A DNA stretch of 35,836 nt, from the NCBI GenBank assembly GCA_028821115.1, contig JAPPHF010000084.1:1-35836 (forward strand). The letters are read 5' to 3'. Below, one piece after another: positions 9,045 through 18,718 of the stretch (the stretch's first letter is position 1; every line of letters starts with the position of its first letter). Below the pieces are notes generated by a model. That model was not told where the DNA came from, did not search any database, and worked only from the letters and a program-made list of their open reading frames with translations. Position numbers and translations under genes: made by a program. The stretch comes from Deltaproteobacteria bacterium. Its GTDB lineage: Bacteria > Desulfobacterota > Binatia > UBA9968 > JAJDTQ01.

Positions 9045-9596
9045 GTGAAAATCGTCAGGGCGATACTCGTTGCGTTTCTGTTGATTTCACCCGCAACTCT
9101 CATGGCTGACCAGACAGACCCCCGGCTCCACGCCCTTTTCGGACGGCTGCAGACCACCGACGACGCCGGAGACGCGGCCGTGGCGACGAACCTCATCTGG
9201 GCGATCTGGCATCAATCCGACGACGACCGCATCAACGACCTCATGCGCCGGGGGCTGGCCCATATGTCCGTGCGGGACTACCCGGCGGCGATAAAAACGT
9301 TCGGTGAGATCATCGACCTCGAACCCGGTTTCGCCGAGGCATGGAACAAGCGCGCCACGGTCTACTACCTGATGGGCGACTACCGAGCTTCGGTGCACGA
9401 CATCGACAAGACCCTGGAACTCGAGCCGCGCCACTTCGGCGCCCTCTCCGGCCTGGGACTCATCATGGTAGCCATGGGCAACGAAGAAGCCGCCATCAGC
9501 GCCTTCGAGGCAACCCTGGCCGTGCATCCCTTCGCCGAGGGAGCGCGACAGAACCTGGAAGCATTGCGGGAGCGGCAGAAGAAGCGTTCGCTGTAG
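9045..9596 (+). CDS. Secreted/periplasmic TPR-repeat protein
   Basis: GTG start; signal-peptide-like MKIVRAILVAFLLISPATLMADQ; TPR repeats (AHMSVRDYPAAIKTFGEIIDLEPGFAEAWNKRATVYYLMGDYRASVHDIDKTLELEPRH). Confidence 0.85.
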   Translation: MKIVRAILVAFLLISPATLMADQTDPRLHALFGRLQTTDDAGDAAVATNLIWAIWHQSDDDRINDLMRRGLAHMSVRDYPAAIKTFGEIIDLEPGFAEAWNKRATVYYLMGDYRASVHDIDKTLELEPRHFGALSGLGLIMVAMGNEEAAISAFEATLAVHPFAEGARQNLEALRERQKKRSL

Positions 9597-9599
9597 ACA

Positions 9600-10679
9600 C
9601 TACCCCCTCAACCGCGGAATCACGCTGTCCGCCAGCATGTTGATGGCCTCCGCGTAGTCCGGGCCGAGCTTGGCGAAGGCGATCTCGTCGTAGCCCATCT
9701 CCTGGGCCTGCCCCGCCAGATCGACGATCTGGTCCGCCACCTCCTCCGGACGCCCGGCGACGTAGTAGTTCAGGACCATCTCCTCGGTCACCCTCTCCGC
9801 GGCTTCCTCCACGGTAGCGCCCCCGGCGAACATCTCCTTGAGCTCCAGCACCTTTTCCCGCTCCACCCCAAGGCGGTCGTACTCCTCCGGCGTGAACTTG
9901 AGAGCCTCCCACTGCAGGATCGAATGGGACACCTGGCGCTTGGGGAACTCGATGGCGGCGTCGCGGTCTTGCGAAACCGATACGTTGAGCTCCACCATCT
10001 TGCGGATCTTCTTGTCGGGGTCGACGCTGCGGGCGCCCGCCTCGATCATCTCGTGCATCTCCTTCAGCCGGCCGGCGCGCAGCATGGGGATGAAGGTCCC
10101 GGAGCTGATGAGTCCGTCCATGGCCTGGCCTCCCATGCGCAGCGACTGGGGGCCGTTGCCGCCGGAATAGATCACCACCGGGGACTTCGGCTCGAAGGCG
10201 AGCTGGAACCTGCCGGCGGAATTCAACCGGTAGTATTCGCAGAGCACGGGGAAATCGCCGTAGGCAACGCTCTCGCCGGAAAGAGCACGCCGCACGAACA
10301 CGGCCAGCTCCCGCACCAGCGAGATGGGCCGGTGCACGTCGACGTGCTGCGGAGTTTGCGCCAGATCGCCCCGGGCGAGGCCCAAGCCGAACTCCCGGCC
10401 CTCGCTCAGCTCGGACAGCGCCCCGAGCGAGTCCACCACCTCGATGGGATGGTGCAGATAGGGCACCAGGATCGCGGTGCCGATGCCGACGGGCACCCGC
10501 GCCGCGATGGCCGAGAGGATCACCACCTGGCTCCGGTAGCGCGCGTTGTCGTTGACCCAGATACGTTCGAAGCCGCGCCCGTGCGCCAACTCGGCCAGCT
10601 CCACGAGTTGATTCACCGTGTATCGGTTCGCCAGGTGGATCACGAACTGGAGACTGAGCTTGCCGTCAAATGTCGCCAT
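9600..10679 (-). CDS. LLM class flavin-dependent oxidoreductase
   Basis: RGFERIWVNDNARYRSQVVILSAIAARVPVGIGTAILVPYLHHPIEVV; luciferase-like monooxygenase features. Confidence 0.9.
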   Translation of the reverse strand: MATFDGKLSLQFVIHLANRYTVNQLVELAELAHGRGFERIWVNDNARYRSQVVILSAIAARVPVGIGTAILVPYLHHPIEVVDSLGALSELSEGREFGLGLARGDLAQTPQHVDVHRPISLVRELAVFVRRALSGESVAYGDFPVLCEYYRLNSAGRFQLAFEPKSPVVIYSGGNGPQSLRMGGQAMDGLISSGTFIPMLRAGRLKEMHEMIEAGARSVDPDKKIRKMVELNVSVSQDRDAAIEFPKRQVSHSILQWEALKFTPEEYDRLGVEREKVLELKEMFAGGATVEEAAERVTEEMVLNYYVAGRPEEVADQIVDLAGQAQEMGYDEIAFAKLGPDYAEAINMLADSVIPRLRG

Positions 10680-10712
10680 TGGGGTTCCCCTATGCTGTTG
10701 TTTCCGTGTGCT

Positions 10713-10738
10713 GTCGGATTACGCTTCGCTAATCCGAC
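10713..10738. repeat. REP-like palindrome / possible terminator hairpin
   Basis: gtcggatta-cgcttcgc-taatccgac, perfect 9-bp stem, between the two LLM genes. Confidence 0.7.
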
Positions 10739-10782
10739 CCAGGTGTTCTCTACGTGTTGTCATTGTGCGCGGGGCGTTGGAC

Positions 10783-11862
10783 CTACGCCCTCAGCCGCGG
10801 CACCACGCTCTCCGCCAGCATTTCGATGGCTTCCTCGTAATCGGGGCCGAGCTTGGCGAAGGCGATCTCGTCGTAACCCAGTTCCCGGGCCTGCCCCGCC
10901 AGCTCCACGACCTGGTCGGCCACCTCGGCTGGAGTGCCGGCGACGTAGTAGGCCAGGACCATCTGCTCGGTCACCAAGGACGCGGCCTCCTCGATAGTGG
11001 CGCCCCGGGCGAAGGCGTCCTTCAGGTCGAGCACCCTCTGCCGCTCCACGCCGAGCCGGGCGTACTCGTCGGCGGTGAACCCCAGCGTCTCCCACTGAGG
11101 GATCGAGTGGGCCACCTGGCGCCTGGGGAACTCCATGGCCGCTTGCCGGTCGCGGGAAACCGAGACGTTGAGCTCCACCATCTTGCGCAGGGTCTTTTCC
11201 GGGTCGATGCTGCGGGCGCCGGCCTCGGCGATCTCGAGCATTCCCTTGAGCCTGCCGGCGCGCAGCATGGGGATGAAGGTTCCGGAACTGATGAGGCCAT
11301 CCATGAGCTCGCCGCCCATGCGCAGCGAGCGGGGCCCGTTGCCGCCCGAATAGAGCACCACGGGGGACTTGGGCGCAAACGCCAGCTCGAAGCGGCCGGC
11401 GGGGTTGAAGTGGTAGTGCTCGCACAGCACAGGGAAGTCGCCGTAGGCCACGCGCTCTCCGGCCAGCGCCCGGGACGCGAACACCGCCAGTTCCCGCACC
11501 AGCGCCAGGGGTTTGTGCATGGTCACGTGCTGCGGCGTCTGGGTGATGGAGCCGCGCGCCAGGCCGAAGCCCACCTCGCGCCCTTCGCTCAGCTCGGACA
11601 GGGCCGCCAACGAATCCACCACCTCGATGGGGTGGTGGAAATACGGCACCAGCACAGCCGTGCCGATGCCGATGGGCACGCGCGCGGCGATGGCGGAGAG
11701 CACCACCACCTGGCTGCGGTAGCGCGCGTTGTCGTTGAGCCAGATCCGCTGGAACCCGCGTTCATGTGCCAGCGCGGCGAGCTCCACGAACCGGTTGACC
11801 GTGTAGTGGTTCGCCAGATGGGTGACGAACTGGAAGCTGAGCCTACCGTCGAATGCCGCCAT
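10783..11862 (-). CDS. LLM class flavin-dependent oxidoreductase, tandem paralogue
   Basis: MAAFDGRLSFQFVTHLANHYTVNRFVELAALAHERGFQRIWLNDNARYRSQVVVLSAIAARVPIGIGTAVLVPY; collinear with 9600..10679. ORF extends to 11898 but the paralogous start is 11862. Confidence 0.9.
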   Translation of the reverse strand: MAAFDGRLSFQFVTHLANHYTVNRFVELAALAHERGFQRIWLNDNARYRSQVVVLSAIAARVPIGIGTAVLVPYFHHPIEVVDSLAALSELSEGREVGFGLARGSITQTPQHVTMHKPLALVRELAVFASRALAGERVAYGDFPVLCEHYHFNPAGRFELAFAPKSPVVLYSGGNGPRSLRMGGELMDGLISSGTFIPMLRAGRLKGMLEIAEAGARSIDPEKTLRKMVELNVSVSRDRQAAMEFPRRQVAHSIPQWETLGFTADEYARLGVERQRVLDLKDAFARGATIEEAASLVTEQMVLAYYVAGTPAEVADQVVELAGQARELGYDEIAFAKLGPDYEEAIEMLAESVVPRLRA

Positions 11863-11979
11863 AATCCCTTCTCGTCGCGAGTATTCGGACGCACCCATTG
11901 TGGAACCTGTTCGCGGAGAAGGTCAACCGGGTCAGCAAGAACACGGCGGCAGCGCTGGACCTTCCTACCCGGACCTGTC

Positions 11980-12801
11980 ATGCAGGCAGGCGTGACTCCC
12001 ACCCCGACCCTGGCGGCCCTCGGAATCCTGCAAGGGCTCACCGAGTTCCTGCCGGTCAGCAGCTCCGGCCACCTGGTGATCCTCCAGGCCCTGCCCCCGG
12101 GGTTCCGCGAGCCGGGCGTGCTGTTCCATGCCACCGTGCATCTGGCCACCCTGGGCGCCGTGCTCGCTTACTTCCGGGGGGACGTGGCCGGCCTCGCCCG
12201 CGCCGCCCTCATGCCGTCCCGGGCGGACCCCACCGCCCGGCGCCTCCTCTGGCTGGTGGCCGCCGGCACCGTTCCCACGGCGCTGATCGGCTTCTCCCTG
12301 GCGGAGCCGCTGGAGCGTCTCTTCGCCAGCGTTCCCACCGCGGCGAGCATGCTGCTCCTGACCGGCGCCCTGCTCTTCGCCACCGACCGCGCGAGCGAGC
12401 GCACCGGCGGAATCGCGGGAATGGGGGTGACCCAGGCGCTCGTCATCGGCGTCGTCCAGGGCGCGGCCATCGTCCCGGGCATCTCGCGTTCCGGGGCCAC
12501 CGTGGCCGCCGGCGTGTTTTGCGGGCTCGAGCGCGGCCTCGCCTTGCGCTATTCGTTCCTGCTCTCGATCCCCGCCATCGCCGGAGCGTTCGCGCTCCAG
12601 TTGGCCACTCACGGTTTCGAGGGCGCGGCGACGGTGAACCTGCTCGGCTACGGGTTGGCTTTCCTGCTGGCCTTCGCGGTGGGCTACGCGAGCATCGGCG
12701 TGCTGCTGAAGGCGCTGCTGTCGCGCAGGCTCACGTGGTTCGCCTGCTATTGCTGGGGTCTCGGGGCCGCGGTGCTGGTGGTTACCGGCCTGTCCGGGTG
12801 A
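11980..12801 (+). CDS. uppP: Undecaprenyl-diphosphatase (BacA/UppP family)
   Basis: ALGILQGLTEFLPVSSSGHLVI and GVVQGAAIVPGISRSGATVAAG are diagnostic BacA/UppP motifs. Confidence 0.96.
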   Translation: MQAGVTPTPTLAALGILQGLTEFLPVSSSGHLVILQALPPGFREPGVLFHATVHLATLGAVLAYFRGDVAGLARAALMPSRADPTARRLLWLVAAGTVPTALIGFSLAEPLERLFASVPTAASMLLLTGALLFATDRASERTGGIAGMGVTQALVIGVVQGAAIVPGISRSGATVAAGVFCGLERGLALRYSFLLSIPAIAGAFALQLATHGFEGAATVNLLGYGLAFLLAFAVGYASIGVLLKALLSRRLTWFACYCWGLGAAVLVVTGLSG

Positions 12802-13067
12802 AGACCGAAAACGGGCGTGGACGAGCGGACGGGGATGACCAAGAAGGACCAGGCGGCATCAGAAGCGAACGCGCCACGCGGCGCCCGCCCCGTACGAGGG
12901 AGCCGCGTTGGTGTGTCCGGGGTTCTCGCTGGGGGAGCCACTGCCGAGCCGCCCGCAGGCGTGCGACGTGTTCGGCACGGAAGGCCAGATCGAGACGGCT
13001 CATGTCCGGGTAGTACGGGCGGCGGGCGGCAGGACAAGCCCTACACGGCCAAGTTTGAAACCCGTCC

Positions 13068-13940
13068 CTACAGGCCTTCGGCCTGCCGGAGGAACGGCTC
13101 GAGCCGCCGCACCTCCTCGACCCCGCTGCCGGCGGGGGGAACCGTCACCCGCAGGATGATGCGGCGCATGCCCGCCGCGCGGTACCGCGCCATGTCGTCG
13201 AGGGTGGGAAAGTCCTCCCTTGGCGTCAGCAACGCCGAAAACTCGATTCCCGCGGGGTCGCGTCCCTGTTCTCGCGCGGCGCGGCGCACGCTGGCCACGG
13301 CATCCGCCGCTTCGTCCGGGGCGAGGTCGCCCGGACACCAGCCGTCGGCGTAGCGGGCCACGCGTGCCGGAGCGTACTTGGGGTCGTGTATGCCCAAGTA
13401 GATCGGCGGGTAGGGTCGCTGCACAGGCTTGGGGAAGACCCGGACCGGCGGGAAGCGCACGAACTCGCCGTCGTAGGAAGCTTCATCCCGGGTCCACAGC
13501 TCCTTCAGGGCCTCCACGCCCTCGCGCAGCATCTTCCAGCGGCGCTTGAACGGAACCCCCAGGATCTCCGCCTCCTCCGGGAACCAGCCGGCGCCGACGC
13601 CCATGATGAAGCGCCCGCCGCTGTGGAGGTCCAGGGTCGCGGCGGCCTTGGCCGTGGCGATGACGTCGCGCTGGGGCAGAATGCAGATGCCGGTGGCCAC
13701 GCGCAGGCGCTCGGTGGCCTGGGCCGCCATGGCCGCGCCGATGAAGGGATCTGGCAGGTGCGCGAAGGACTCGGGGACCTTGCCGTCGGGGGTGCGCTTG
13801 TAGCGGGACTGGTAGCGCACGGGTATGAGCATGTGCTCGGGAAACCACAGGGACTCGAAGCCCAGGCGCTCCGCCTCCCGGGCGATATCGCCCACGGGTC
13901 CTGACTGCTCCGTTGAAAACAGGGAAAGACCCATCTCCAT
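13068..13940 (-). CDS. LLM class F420-dependent oxidoreductase-like protein
   Basis: ESLWFPEHMLIPVRYQSRYKRTPDGKVPE, ATGICILPQRDVIATAKAAATLDLHSGGRFIMGVGAGWFPEEAEILGV. Confidence 0.88.
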   Translation of the reverse strand: MEMGLSLFSTEQSGPVGDIAREAERLGFESLWFPEHMLIPVRYQSRYKRTPDGKVPESFAHLPDPFIGAAMAAQATERLRVATGICILPQRDVIATAKAAATLDLHSGGRFIMGVGAGWFPEEAEILGVPFKRRWKMLREGVEALKELWTRDEASYDGEFVRFPPVRVFPKPVQRPYPPIYLGIHDPKYAPARVARYADGWCPGDLAPDEAADAVASVRRAAREQGRDPAGIEFSALLTPREDFPTLDDMARYRAAGMRRIILRVTVPPAGSGVEEVRRLEPFLRQAEGL

Positions 13941-14038
13941 GATGCCTATCCTCGCGCTCTACGTTGTGTTCGGTTGCGGTTCCCGCTATACGCTAGTGGC
14001 GCTCCCGTGGCGCTCGCAATTCGTCAACGGAGAATAAC

Positions 14039-15220
14039 ATGCCCGAAGCACCCGCCGGAACCCGGACCTTCACCCAGGGCCTGGGCCGGGAAGAGACGTT
14101 GGTTCCCATCACCTGGGACGACTGGCTCGCCATGCCGCCGCCCCATGACGACGGCGCATATACCGTCACGGAGGTGGTGGAGCGGTATGAGCGCAACGGC
14201 TACGAGTGGGACATGCACGGCTCCCTCTACGTTCCGGCGAAGGAGCGGGACGACCGGCCGGCCTTCGTCGTGTTTCACGGCGGCGGCGCCAACGAGAAGG
14301 TCATGGACGTCACCCCCGACGGCCGGCCGGGGCTGGCGCGGCGGCTGGCGGCGCAGGGCTTCACGGTCCTCGCCGTGAGCTACCCGGGACTGTGGCCTCC
14401 GGGCGGCGAGTGGGACAAGTCCATCGCCGAGCGTGTGCCCGTCTATCTTCTGGATCTGGAGACGGAGGAAGACGAGCTTCAGGACCGCCTCCTGAAATGC
14501 ACCTTCAACGTCATCCTCCAGGGCGCCGGACAGCTCACCGACCGCCTTCTGCGGGGGCGGCGCCTCATCAGCTTCGGCCACTCCACCGGCGGCCCGATGG
14601 CGGCGCACCTCACCCGGTTCACACGGGAGGCGGAGGTCATCGGCGTCGTCGGCTGGGGCAGCGGCGGGCCCGACGGCTGGCGCCGGGAATGGCGCGAGGC
14701 CACGGGGATGGAGACGCCCAAGCCCTACGGGCTCACGCAGATCTCGCGGCGCACGGTGGAGGCCTACCGCAGGTCCCACTACGAAGACCTGCCGGAGCTG
14801 ACCCCCTGGGGGCGGATGGAAGACTTCTTCCGGCTCACCGAGAAGACCCGGCCGCAGATCAAGATCGGACTGCGGGACAACCAGCACAACGTCTTTCCCG
14901 AACGGCTGGAAGAATACGTCCGGATCACCGGGCTGCCTCGGGAGGAGTACTTCGACCACCTGCAGGACCCGCCCGCGAAGTGGCTCGCCGACCTCAAGGT
15001 CCTGCTCATGGTGGGCGAGAACGACCACGGCCACTGGATCGGCGGCAAGAGCCTGGGCGACAAGCGAGAGATGTTCATGGCCGGCAAGTACCGCGATGCC
15101 GGCGCCGGCGTGCACGTCGGGTTGGTGCCCAAGTACACCCACATGGGGCACTGGGCGCTCTACAACGAGAAGATCGTATACGCCTGGTTGTGGGCCATCG
15201 AGACCGGCTACTTCGACTAG
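14039..15220 (+). CDS. Alpha/beta hydrolase family protein
   Basis: AFVVFHGGGANEKVMDVTPDGRPGLARRLAAQGFTVLAVSYPG; GHSTGGP nucleophile elbow. Confidence 0.75.
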   Translation: MPEAPAGTRTFTQGLGREETLVPITWDDWLAMPPPHDDGAYTVTEVVERYERNGYEWDMHGSLYVPAKERDDRPAFVVFHGGGANEKVMDVTPDGRPGLARRLAAQGFTVLAVSYPGLWPPGGEWDKSIAERVPVYLLDLETEEDELQDRLLKCTFNVILQGAGQLTDRLLRGRRLISFGHSTGGPMAAHLTRFTREAEVIGVVGWGSGGPDGWRREWREATGMETPKPYGLTQISRRTVEAYRRSHYEDLPELTPWGRMEDFFRLTEKTRPQIKIGLRDNQHNVFPERLEEYVRITGLPREEYFDHLQDPPAKWLADLKVLLMVGENDHGHWIGGKSLGDKREMFMAGKYRDAGAGVHVGLVPKYTHMGHWALYNEKIVYAWLWAIETGYFD

Positions 15221-15246
15221 CGGCGCCGGCACACCACGGAGGTTCC

Positions 15247-16056
15247 ATGCCCCTGTTCAGCGTCAACGACACCGAGCTCTACTACGAGGTCCACGGCCAG
15301 GGACGCCCGCTCCTCTTTCTCAGCGAGACCCACTGCGACGGGGAAGTCTGGAAGATCCACCAGGTGCCGGAGTTTTCCCGGGACCACCGCGTCATCATCA
15401 TGGACTACCGCGGCACCGGACGGTCCGGGAAGCCATCGATCCCGTACACCACGCAGATGTTCGCCGACGACGCCATGGCATTGCTGGACCACCTGGAGGC
15501 TTCCGAGGCCGTCGTCTGCGGCCACTCCATGGGAGGCAGGGTGGCGCAGCTCATGGCCCTCGACCATCCCTCACGGATCAAGGCGTTGGTCCTGGCGTCC
15601 ACGGGAGCCTCGTTTCCCGACACCAAGGGCATTCCCCTCAAGATCGCCACGGAAATGGTGGAATGGGGCTACGAGAAATACGTCCGCGACCATTCCATCC
15701 TGGTGGGCTTTACCGACGAGTTCGCCGAGCGGCACGCCGACCGGGTCGAGAACTACCTGCGGGTGCGCATGGCCAACATGGGGCCGGTGGAGTTCTACTT
15801 CCGCCATCTGCTGGCCCGGCAGGGGCACGACACCAGCGACCGGCTCGGAGAAATCGGCGCTCCGACCCTGATCCTCGTCGGAGAGGACGACCGCAACGTC
15901 ACCAGCGACATGAACCATCGCACCTCCTCGGAGATCCTCGAGAACGGCATATCGGGCGCCGAGCTGGTGGTGCTGCGGGGAGAGCGGCACAGCTATTTCT
16001 TCGCCAACCCGGACGCGGCCCATCGCACCATACGGGATTTTCTGGCAGGGCTCTGA
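15247..16056 (+). CDS. Alpha/beta fold hydrolase (epoxide hydrolase/haloperoxidase-like)
   Basis: FSVNDTELYYEVHGQGRPLLFLSE, DYRGTGRSGKP, VVCGHSMGGRVAQLMALDHPSRIKALVLAST, TLILVGEDDRNV. Confidence 0.92.
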   Translation: MPLFSVNDTELYYEVHGQGRPLLFLSETHCDGEVWKIHQVPEFSRDHRVIIMDYRGTGRSGKPSIPYTTQMFADDAMALLDHLEASEAVVCGHSMGGRVAQLMALDHPSRIKALVLASTGASFPDTKGIPLKIATEMVEWGYEKYVRDHSILVGFTDEFAERHADRVENYLRVRMANMGPVEFYFRHLLARQGHDTSDRLGEIGAPTLILVGEDDRNVTSDMNHRTSSEILENGISGAELVVLRGERHSYFFANPDAAHRTIRDFLAGL

Positions 16057-16233
16057 AGGGGGTCGGCGACGTGCGCACGGGCCCTCATGTAGGTCCCATG
16101 CTTTTCGTCCGGCTTCGCTCCGTTCGCGGCGCACGAAGGCTTACCGCCGAAAAGCTTGCAAAAACGCAGTAATTTTTTAAGCCGTCAGGTCTTGACTTCC
16201 GCACGATTGGCATTATTGAATGCTGTCCGTATG

Positions 16234-16266
16234 CGGTCCTCAGGGGGGAGGAAAGCCGAAGGACCG
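16234..16266 (+). promoter_or_regulatory. Structured 5' leader hairpin upstream of the receiver gene, with a possible promoter just before it
   Basis: TTGACT-like box near 16192 in an AT-richer stretch, then cggtcct...aggaccg 7-bp stem in the leader. Confidence 0.3.
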
Positions 16267-16324
16267 GGCAATTCGTATGGACTGAAACGGGACTCGCGCT
16301 CTGCGCGGCAGTCATGAAGGTGCC

Positions 16325-16804
16325 ATGGCACAAAGCGTACGACCCAAGATCCTGATAGCGGACAGCTACAAGAGCCACACCGAGACGCTGTCAGAGTACA
16401 TGAAAGAGCTCACACCCGCCATCGAGGTGTACAGCGCCTCGGAGGGTCGCGAGGCCTTGTCCGAAACCGCCGCGCAGGACATCCACCTGTTTCTCGTGAA
16501 CGGCTTCCTCAAGGGTCCGCTGAACGGCTTCGAGCTCTGCCGGGCCATCCGGAGGCTGGACGCACACCAGCACACGCCGATCATCATGGTGCTCTCGGGC
16601 CATCTCATGTCCTATCATGAAAGGGGCCTCCACGCGGGCGCCGACCTGTTTCTGCACCAGCCGGTGGAGAAGCAGGAGCTGTGGCGGATGATGGTACTGC
16701 TGCTGAACGAATACTCCCAGAGACGGCGAAGGGAAACGTCGGCCGCGGACACCCAGGACCTGGAGTTCATCGAGATCAAGCCCTTCGTGCGGATCCTGCA
16801 CTGA
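16325..16804 (+). CDS. Stand-alone response-regulator receiver-like (pseudo-receiver) protein
   Basis: REC-like fold: PKILIADSYKSHTETLSEYMKEL... GFELCRAIRRLDAHQHTPIIMVLSGH...AGADLFLHQPVEKQEL; catalytic Asp and Lys positions substituted. Confidence 0.8.
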   Translation: MAQSVRPKILIADSYKSHTETLSEYMKELTPAIEVYSASEGREALSETAAQDIHLFLVNGFLKGPLNGFELCRAIRRLDAHQHTPIIMVLSGHLMSYHERGLHAGADLFLHQPVEKQELWRMMVLLLNEYSQRRRRETSAADTQDLEFIEIKPFVRILH

Positions 16805-16834
16805 AGCCTGCGCCGAGCGCACCCGTGCCCCCCG

Positions 16835-17773
16835 CTACATCCCCAGAATCCCGTTGACCTCGGCCAGCTCCGAAGGCGTCAGTTCCCACTCCGCCGCCTT
16901 GGCGTTGTCGTGCACCTGGGCCAGCCGGGTGGCGCCGGTGATGACCGAGCAGACCCGCGGCTGCGCCAGCAGCCAGCACTGGGCCAACTCGTTCATGCCC
17001 CGCCCCCGGGCTTCCGCCCATGCCTGCAAGCGCTCCACGATATCGTAGTTGGCATCGGTCATGTACTGCTGGACGTAGGCGTGACTCTCGCCGCGGGAGC
17101 CGGGCGGCGGCTTCTCGCCCCTGACGTACTTGCCGGTGAGGAAGCCTCCGGCCAACGGGAAATAGGGAACGAAGCCCACGCCGTGGGCGCGGCAGTAGGG
17201 CAGCATCTCCCGCTCCACGTCTCTTTCGAGCATGTGGTAGTGGGACTGCATCACCGCAAAGGCGGTCCAGCCGCGGAACTCGGCCAGCACGTTGGCGTGG
17301 GCCAATTGCCACGAGGCAAAGTCCGAGCCGCCGATGTAGCGGACCTTCCCCTGCCGTATGAGATCGTCCAGCGCCCGCAGGGTCTCCTGGATCGGCGCCG
17401 TGTCGTCCCACCGGTGAATGTAGTAGACGTCGATGTGGTCGCTCCCGAGCCGTCGGAGACTTCCCTCCACCGCGTTCATGAGATGGTAGCGTGACGTGCC
17501 GCGGTCGTTGGTGCCTTCGCCGGTGGGGAAGAAGAACTTGGTGGCCACCACGAAACGGTCCCGGCGCCCCTTCAATGCGTTCCCCAGCGTTTCCTCGGAG
17601 CGGCCTCCCTGGTAGCTGTTGGACGTGTCGATGAAGTTGATACCGAGGTCCGCGGCCGCGTCGATGATGGCGGTCACCTCTTTCTGCGGCAACGCCGCCG
17701 AGCCGAAGCGATTGGTGCCGAGGCCGATGGCGGAAACACGAACTCCAGAGGTTCCAAGCTGACGATACTCCAC
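16835..17773 (-). CDS. Aldo/keto reductase
   Basis: VEYRQLGTSGVRVSAIGLGTNRFG, INFIDTSNSYQGGRSEETLGNALKGRRDRFVVATKFF, VYYIHRWDDTAPIQETLRALDDLIRQGKVRYIGGS. GTG start at 17773 inferred from homology pattern. Confidence 0.92.
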   Translation of the reverse strand: MEYRQLGTSGVRVSAIGLGTNRFGSAALPQKEVTAIIDAAADLGINFIDTSNSYQGGRSEETLGNALKGRRDRFVVATKFFFPTGEGTNDRGTSRYHLMNAVEGSLRRLGSDHIDVYYIHRWDDTAPIQETLRALDDLIRQGKVRYIGGSDFASWQLAHANVLAEFRGWTAFAVMQSHYHMLERDVEREMLPYCRAHGVGFVPYFPLAGGFLTGKYVRGEKPPPGSRGESHAYVQQYMTDANYDIVERLQAWAEARGRGMNELAQCWLLAQPRVCSVITGATRLAQVHDNAKAAEWELTPSELAEVNGILGM

Positions 17774-17919
17774 GGACAATCCTCCCGTTGATAGTTTGGC
17801 GGCTCGGTGATGTTTACCAGATCGACCCGAATCCGTCATTCCTGCTCGAAGCACGTTTGACCACCTCGGCGGACGGGTGCTAGTTTCCACCGCTCAACAA
17901 CGAAACCCCGGAGGTGGTC

Positions 17920-18684
17920 ATGCAGTGGGACATGGAGGGCGACAGCGCGTTCGTAACCGGCGGCGGCAGCGGCATCGGTCAGGCCATCGCGCTCAAGCTG
18001 GCCGAGCAGGGCGTCAAGGTGGCCGTGGCCGACGTGGACGCGTCCAAGGCGGAAGGCACCGCCTCGCGCATCAGCGAAGGCGGCGGCACCGCCCTGTCCC
18101 TGGAGTTGGACGTCACGCGCTCGGATCGGGTGAACGACGCCATCGCCAGGACCCACGCCGAGTTCGGCAGCCTCGCCTACCTCATGAACGTGGCGGGGAT
18201 CTCACAGCAAAAGGCCGTGCACGAGATCAGCGATCAGGACTGGGCGCGCATGATCGACGTGCACCTGAACGGAACTTTCTACTGCATCCGCGCGGCCCTG
18301 CCGTTGATGATGGAAGCGGGTTTCGGAGTCATCGCCAGCCTTTCCTCCATGCACGGTCTCAAGGGCCAGGAAATGGCCTCCCACTACTCGGCGGCCAAGG
18401 CCGGCATCGCCGCCCTCACCAAGGCGGTGGCGCGCGAGGTGGCCGGGCACGGCATCCGCATCAACGCGCTGGCGCCGGGACCCATCGACACGCCCATGTG
18501 GCGCCGCGGCCTCACCGGCGAAGCCCTGGCGAAGCGCAAGTCGGACCGTTCCAAGATCGTGCCCATGGGGCGGCTGGGAGAGCCGGCCGAAGTGGCCGAC
18601 CTGGCGGTCTTCCTGCTGAGCAACGCCAGCACCTACGTGACCGGCCAGGTGGTGGGGGTGAACGGCGGCGAGCTGATGCCGTGA
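17920..18684 (+). CDS. Short-chain dehydrogenase/reductase (SDR)
   Basis: AFVTGGGSGIGQAIALKLAEQGVKVAVADVD; LMNVAGIS; HYSAAKAGIAALTKAVAREVAGHGIRINALAPGPIDTPM. Confidence 0.95.
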   Translation: MQWDMEGDSAFVTGGGSGIGQAIALKLAEQGVKVAVADVDASKAEGTASRISEGGGTALSLELDVTRSDRVNDAIARTHAEFGSLAYLMNVAGISQQKAVHEISDQDWARMIDVHLNGTFYCIRAALPLMMEAGFGVIASLSSMHGLKGQEMASHYSAAKAGIAALTKAVAREVAGHGIRINALAPGPIDTPMWRRGLTGEALAKRKSDRSKIVPMGRLGEPAEVADLAVFLLSNASTYVTGQVVGVNGGELMP

Positions 18685-18718
18685 GCCGTGTCGCGTCCCG
18701 CAAGTTCCTGCCATAGGT

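Noticed and set aside
12802-13067. Possible small gene or gene remnant between uppP and the LLM gene (several 70-110 aa ORFs)
   Set aside because: No frame gives a recognisable motif. The end (gtttgaaacccgtccctacagg) looks like half of a REP-type palindrome, but the partner arm is not in the window.
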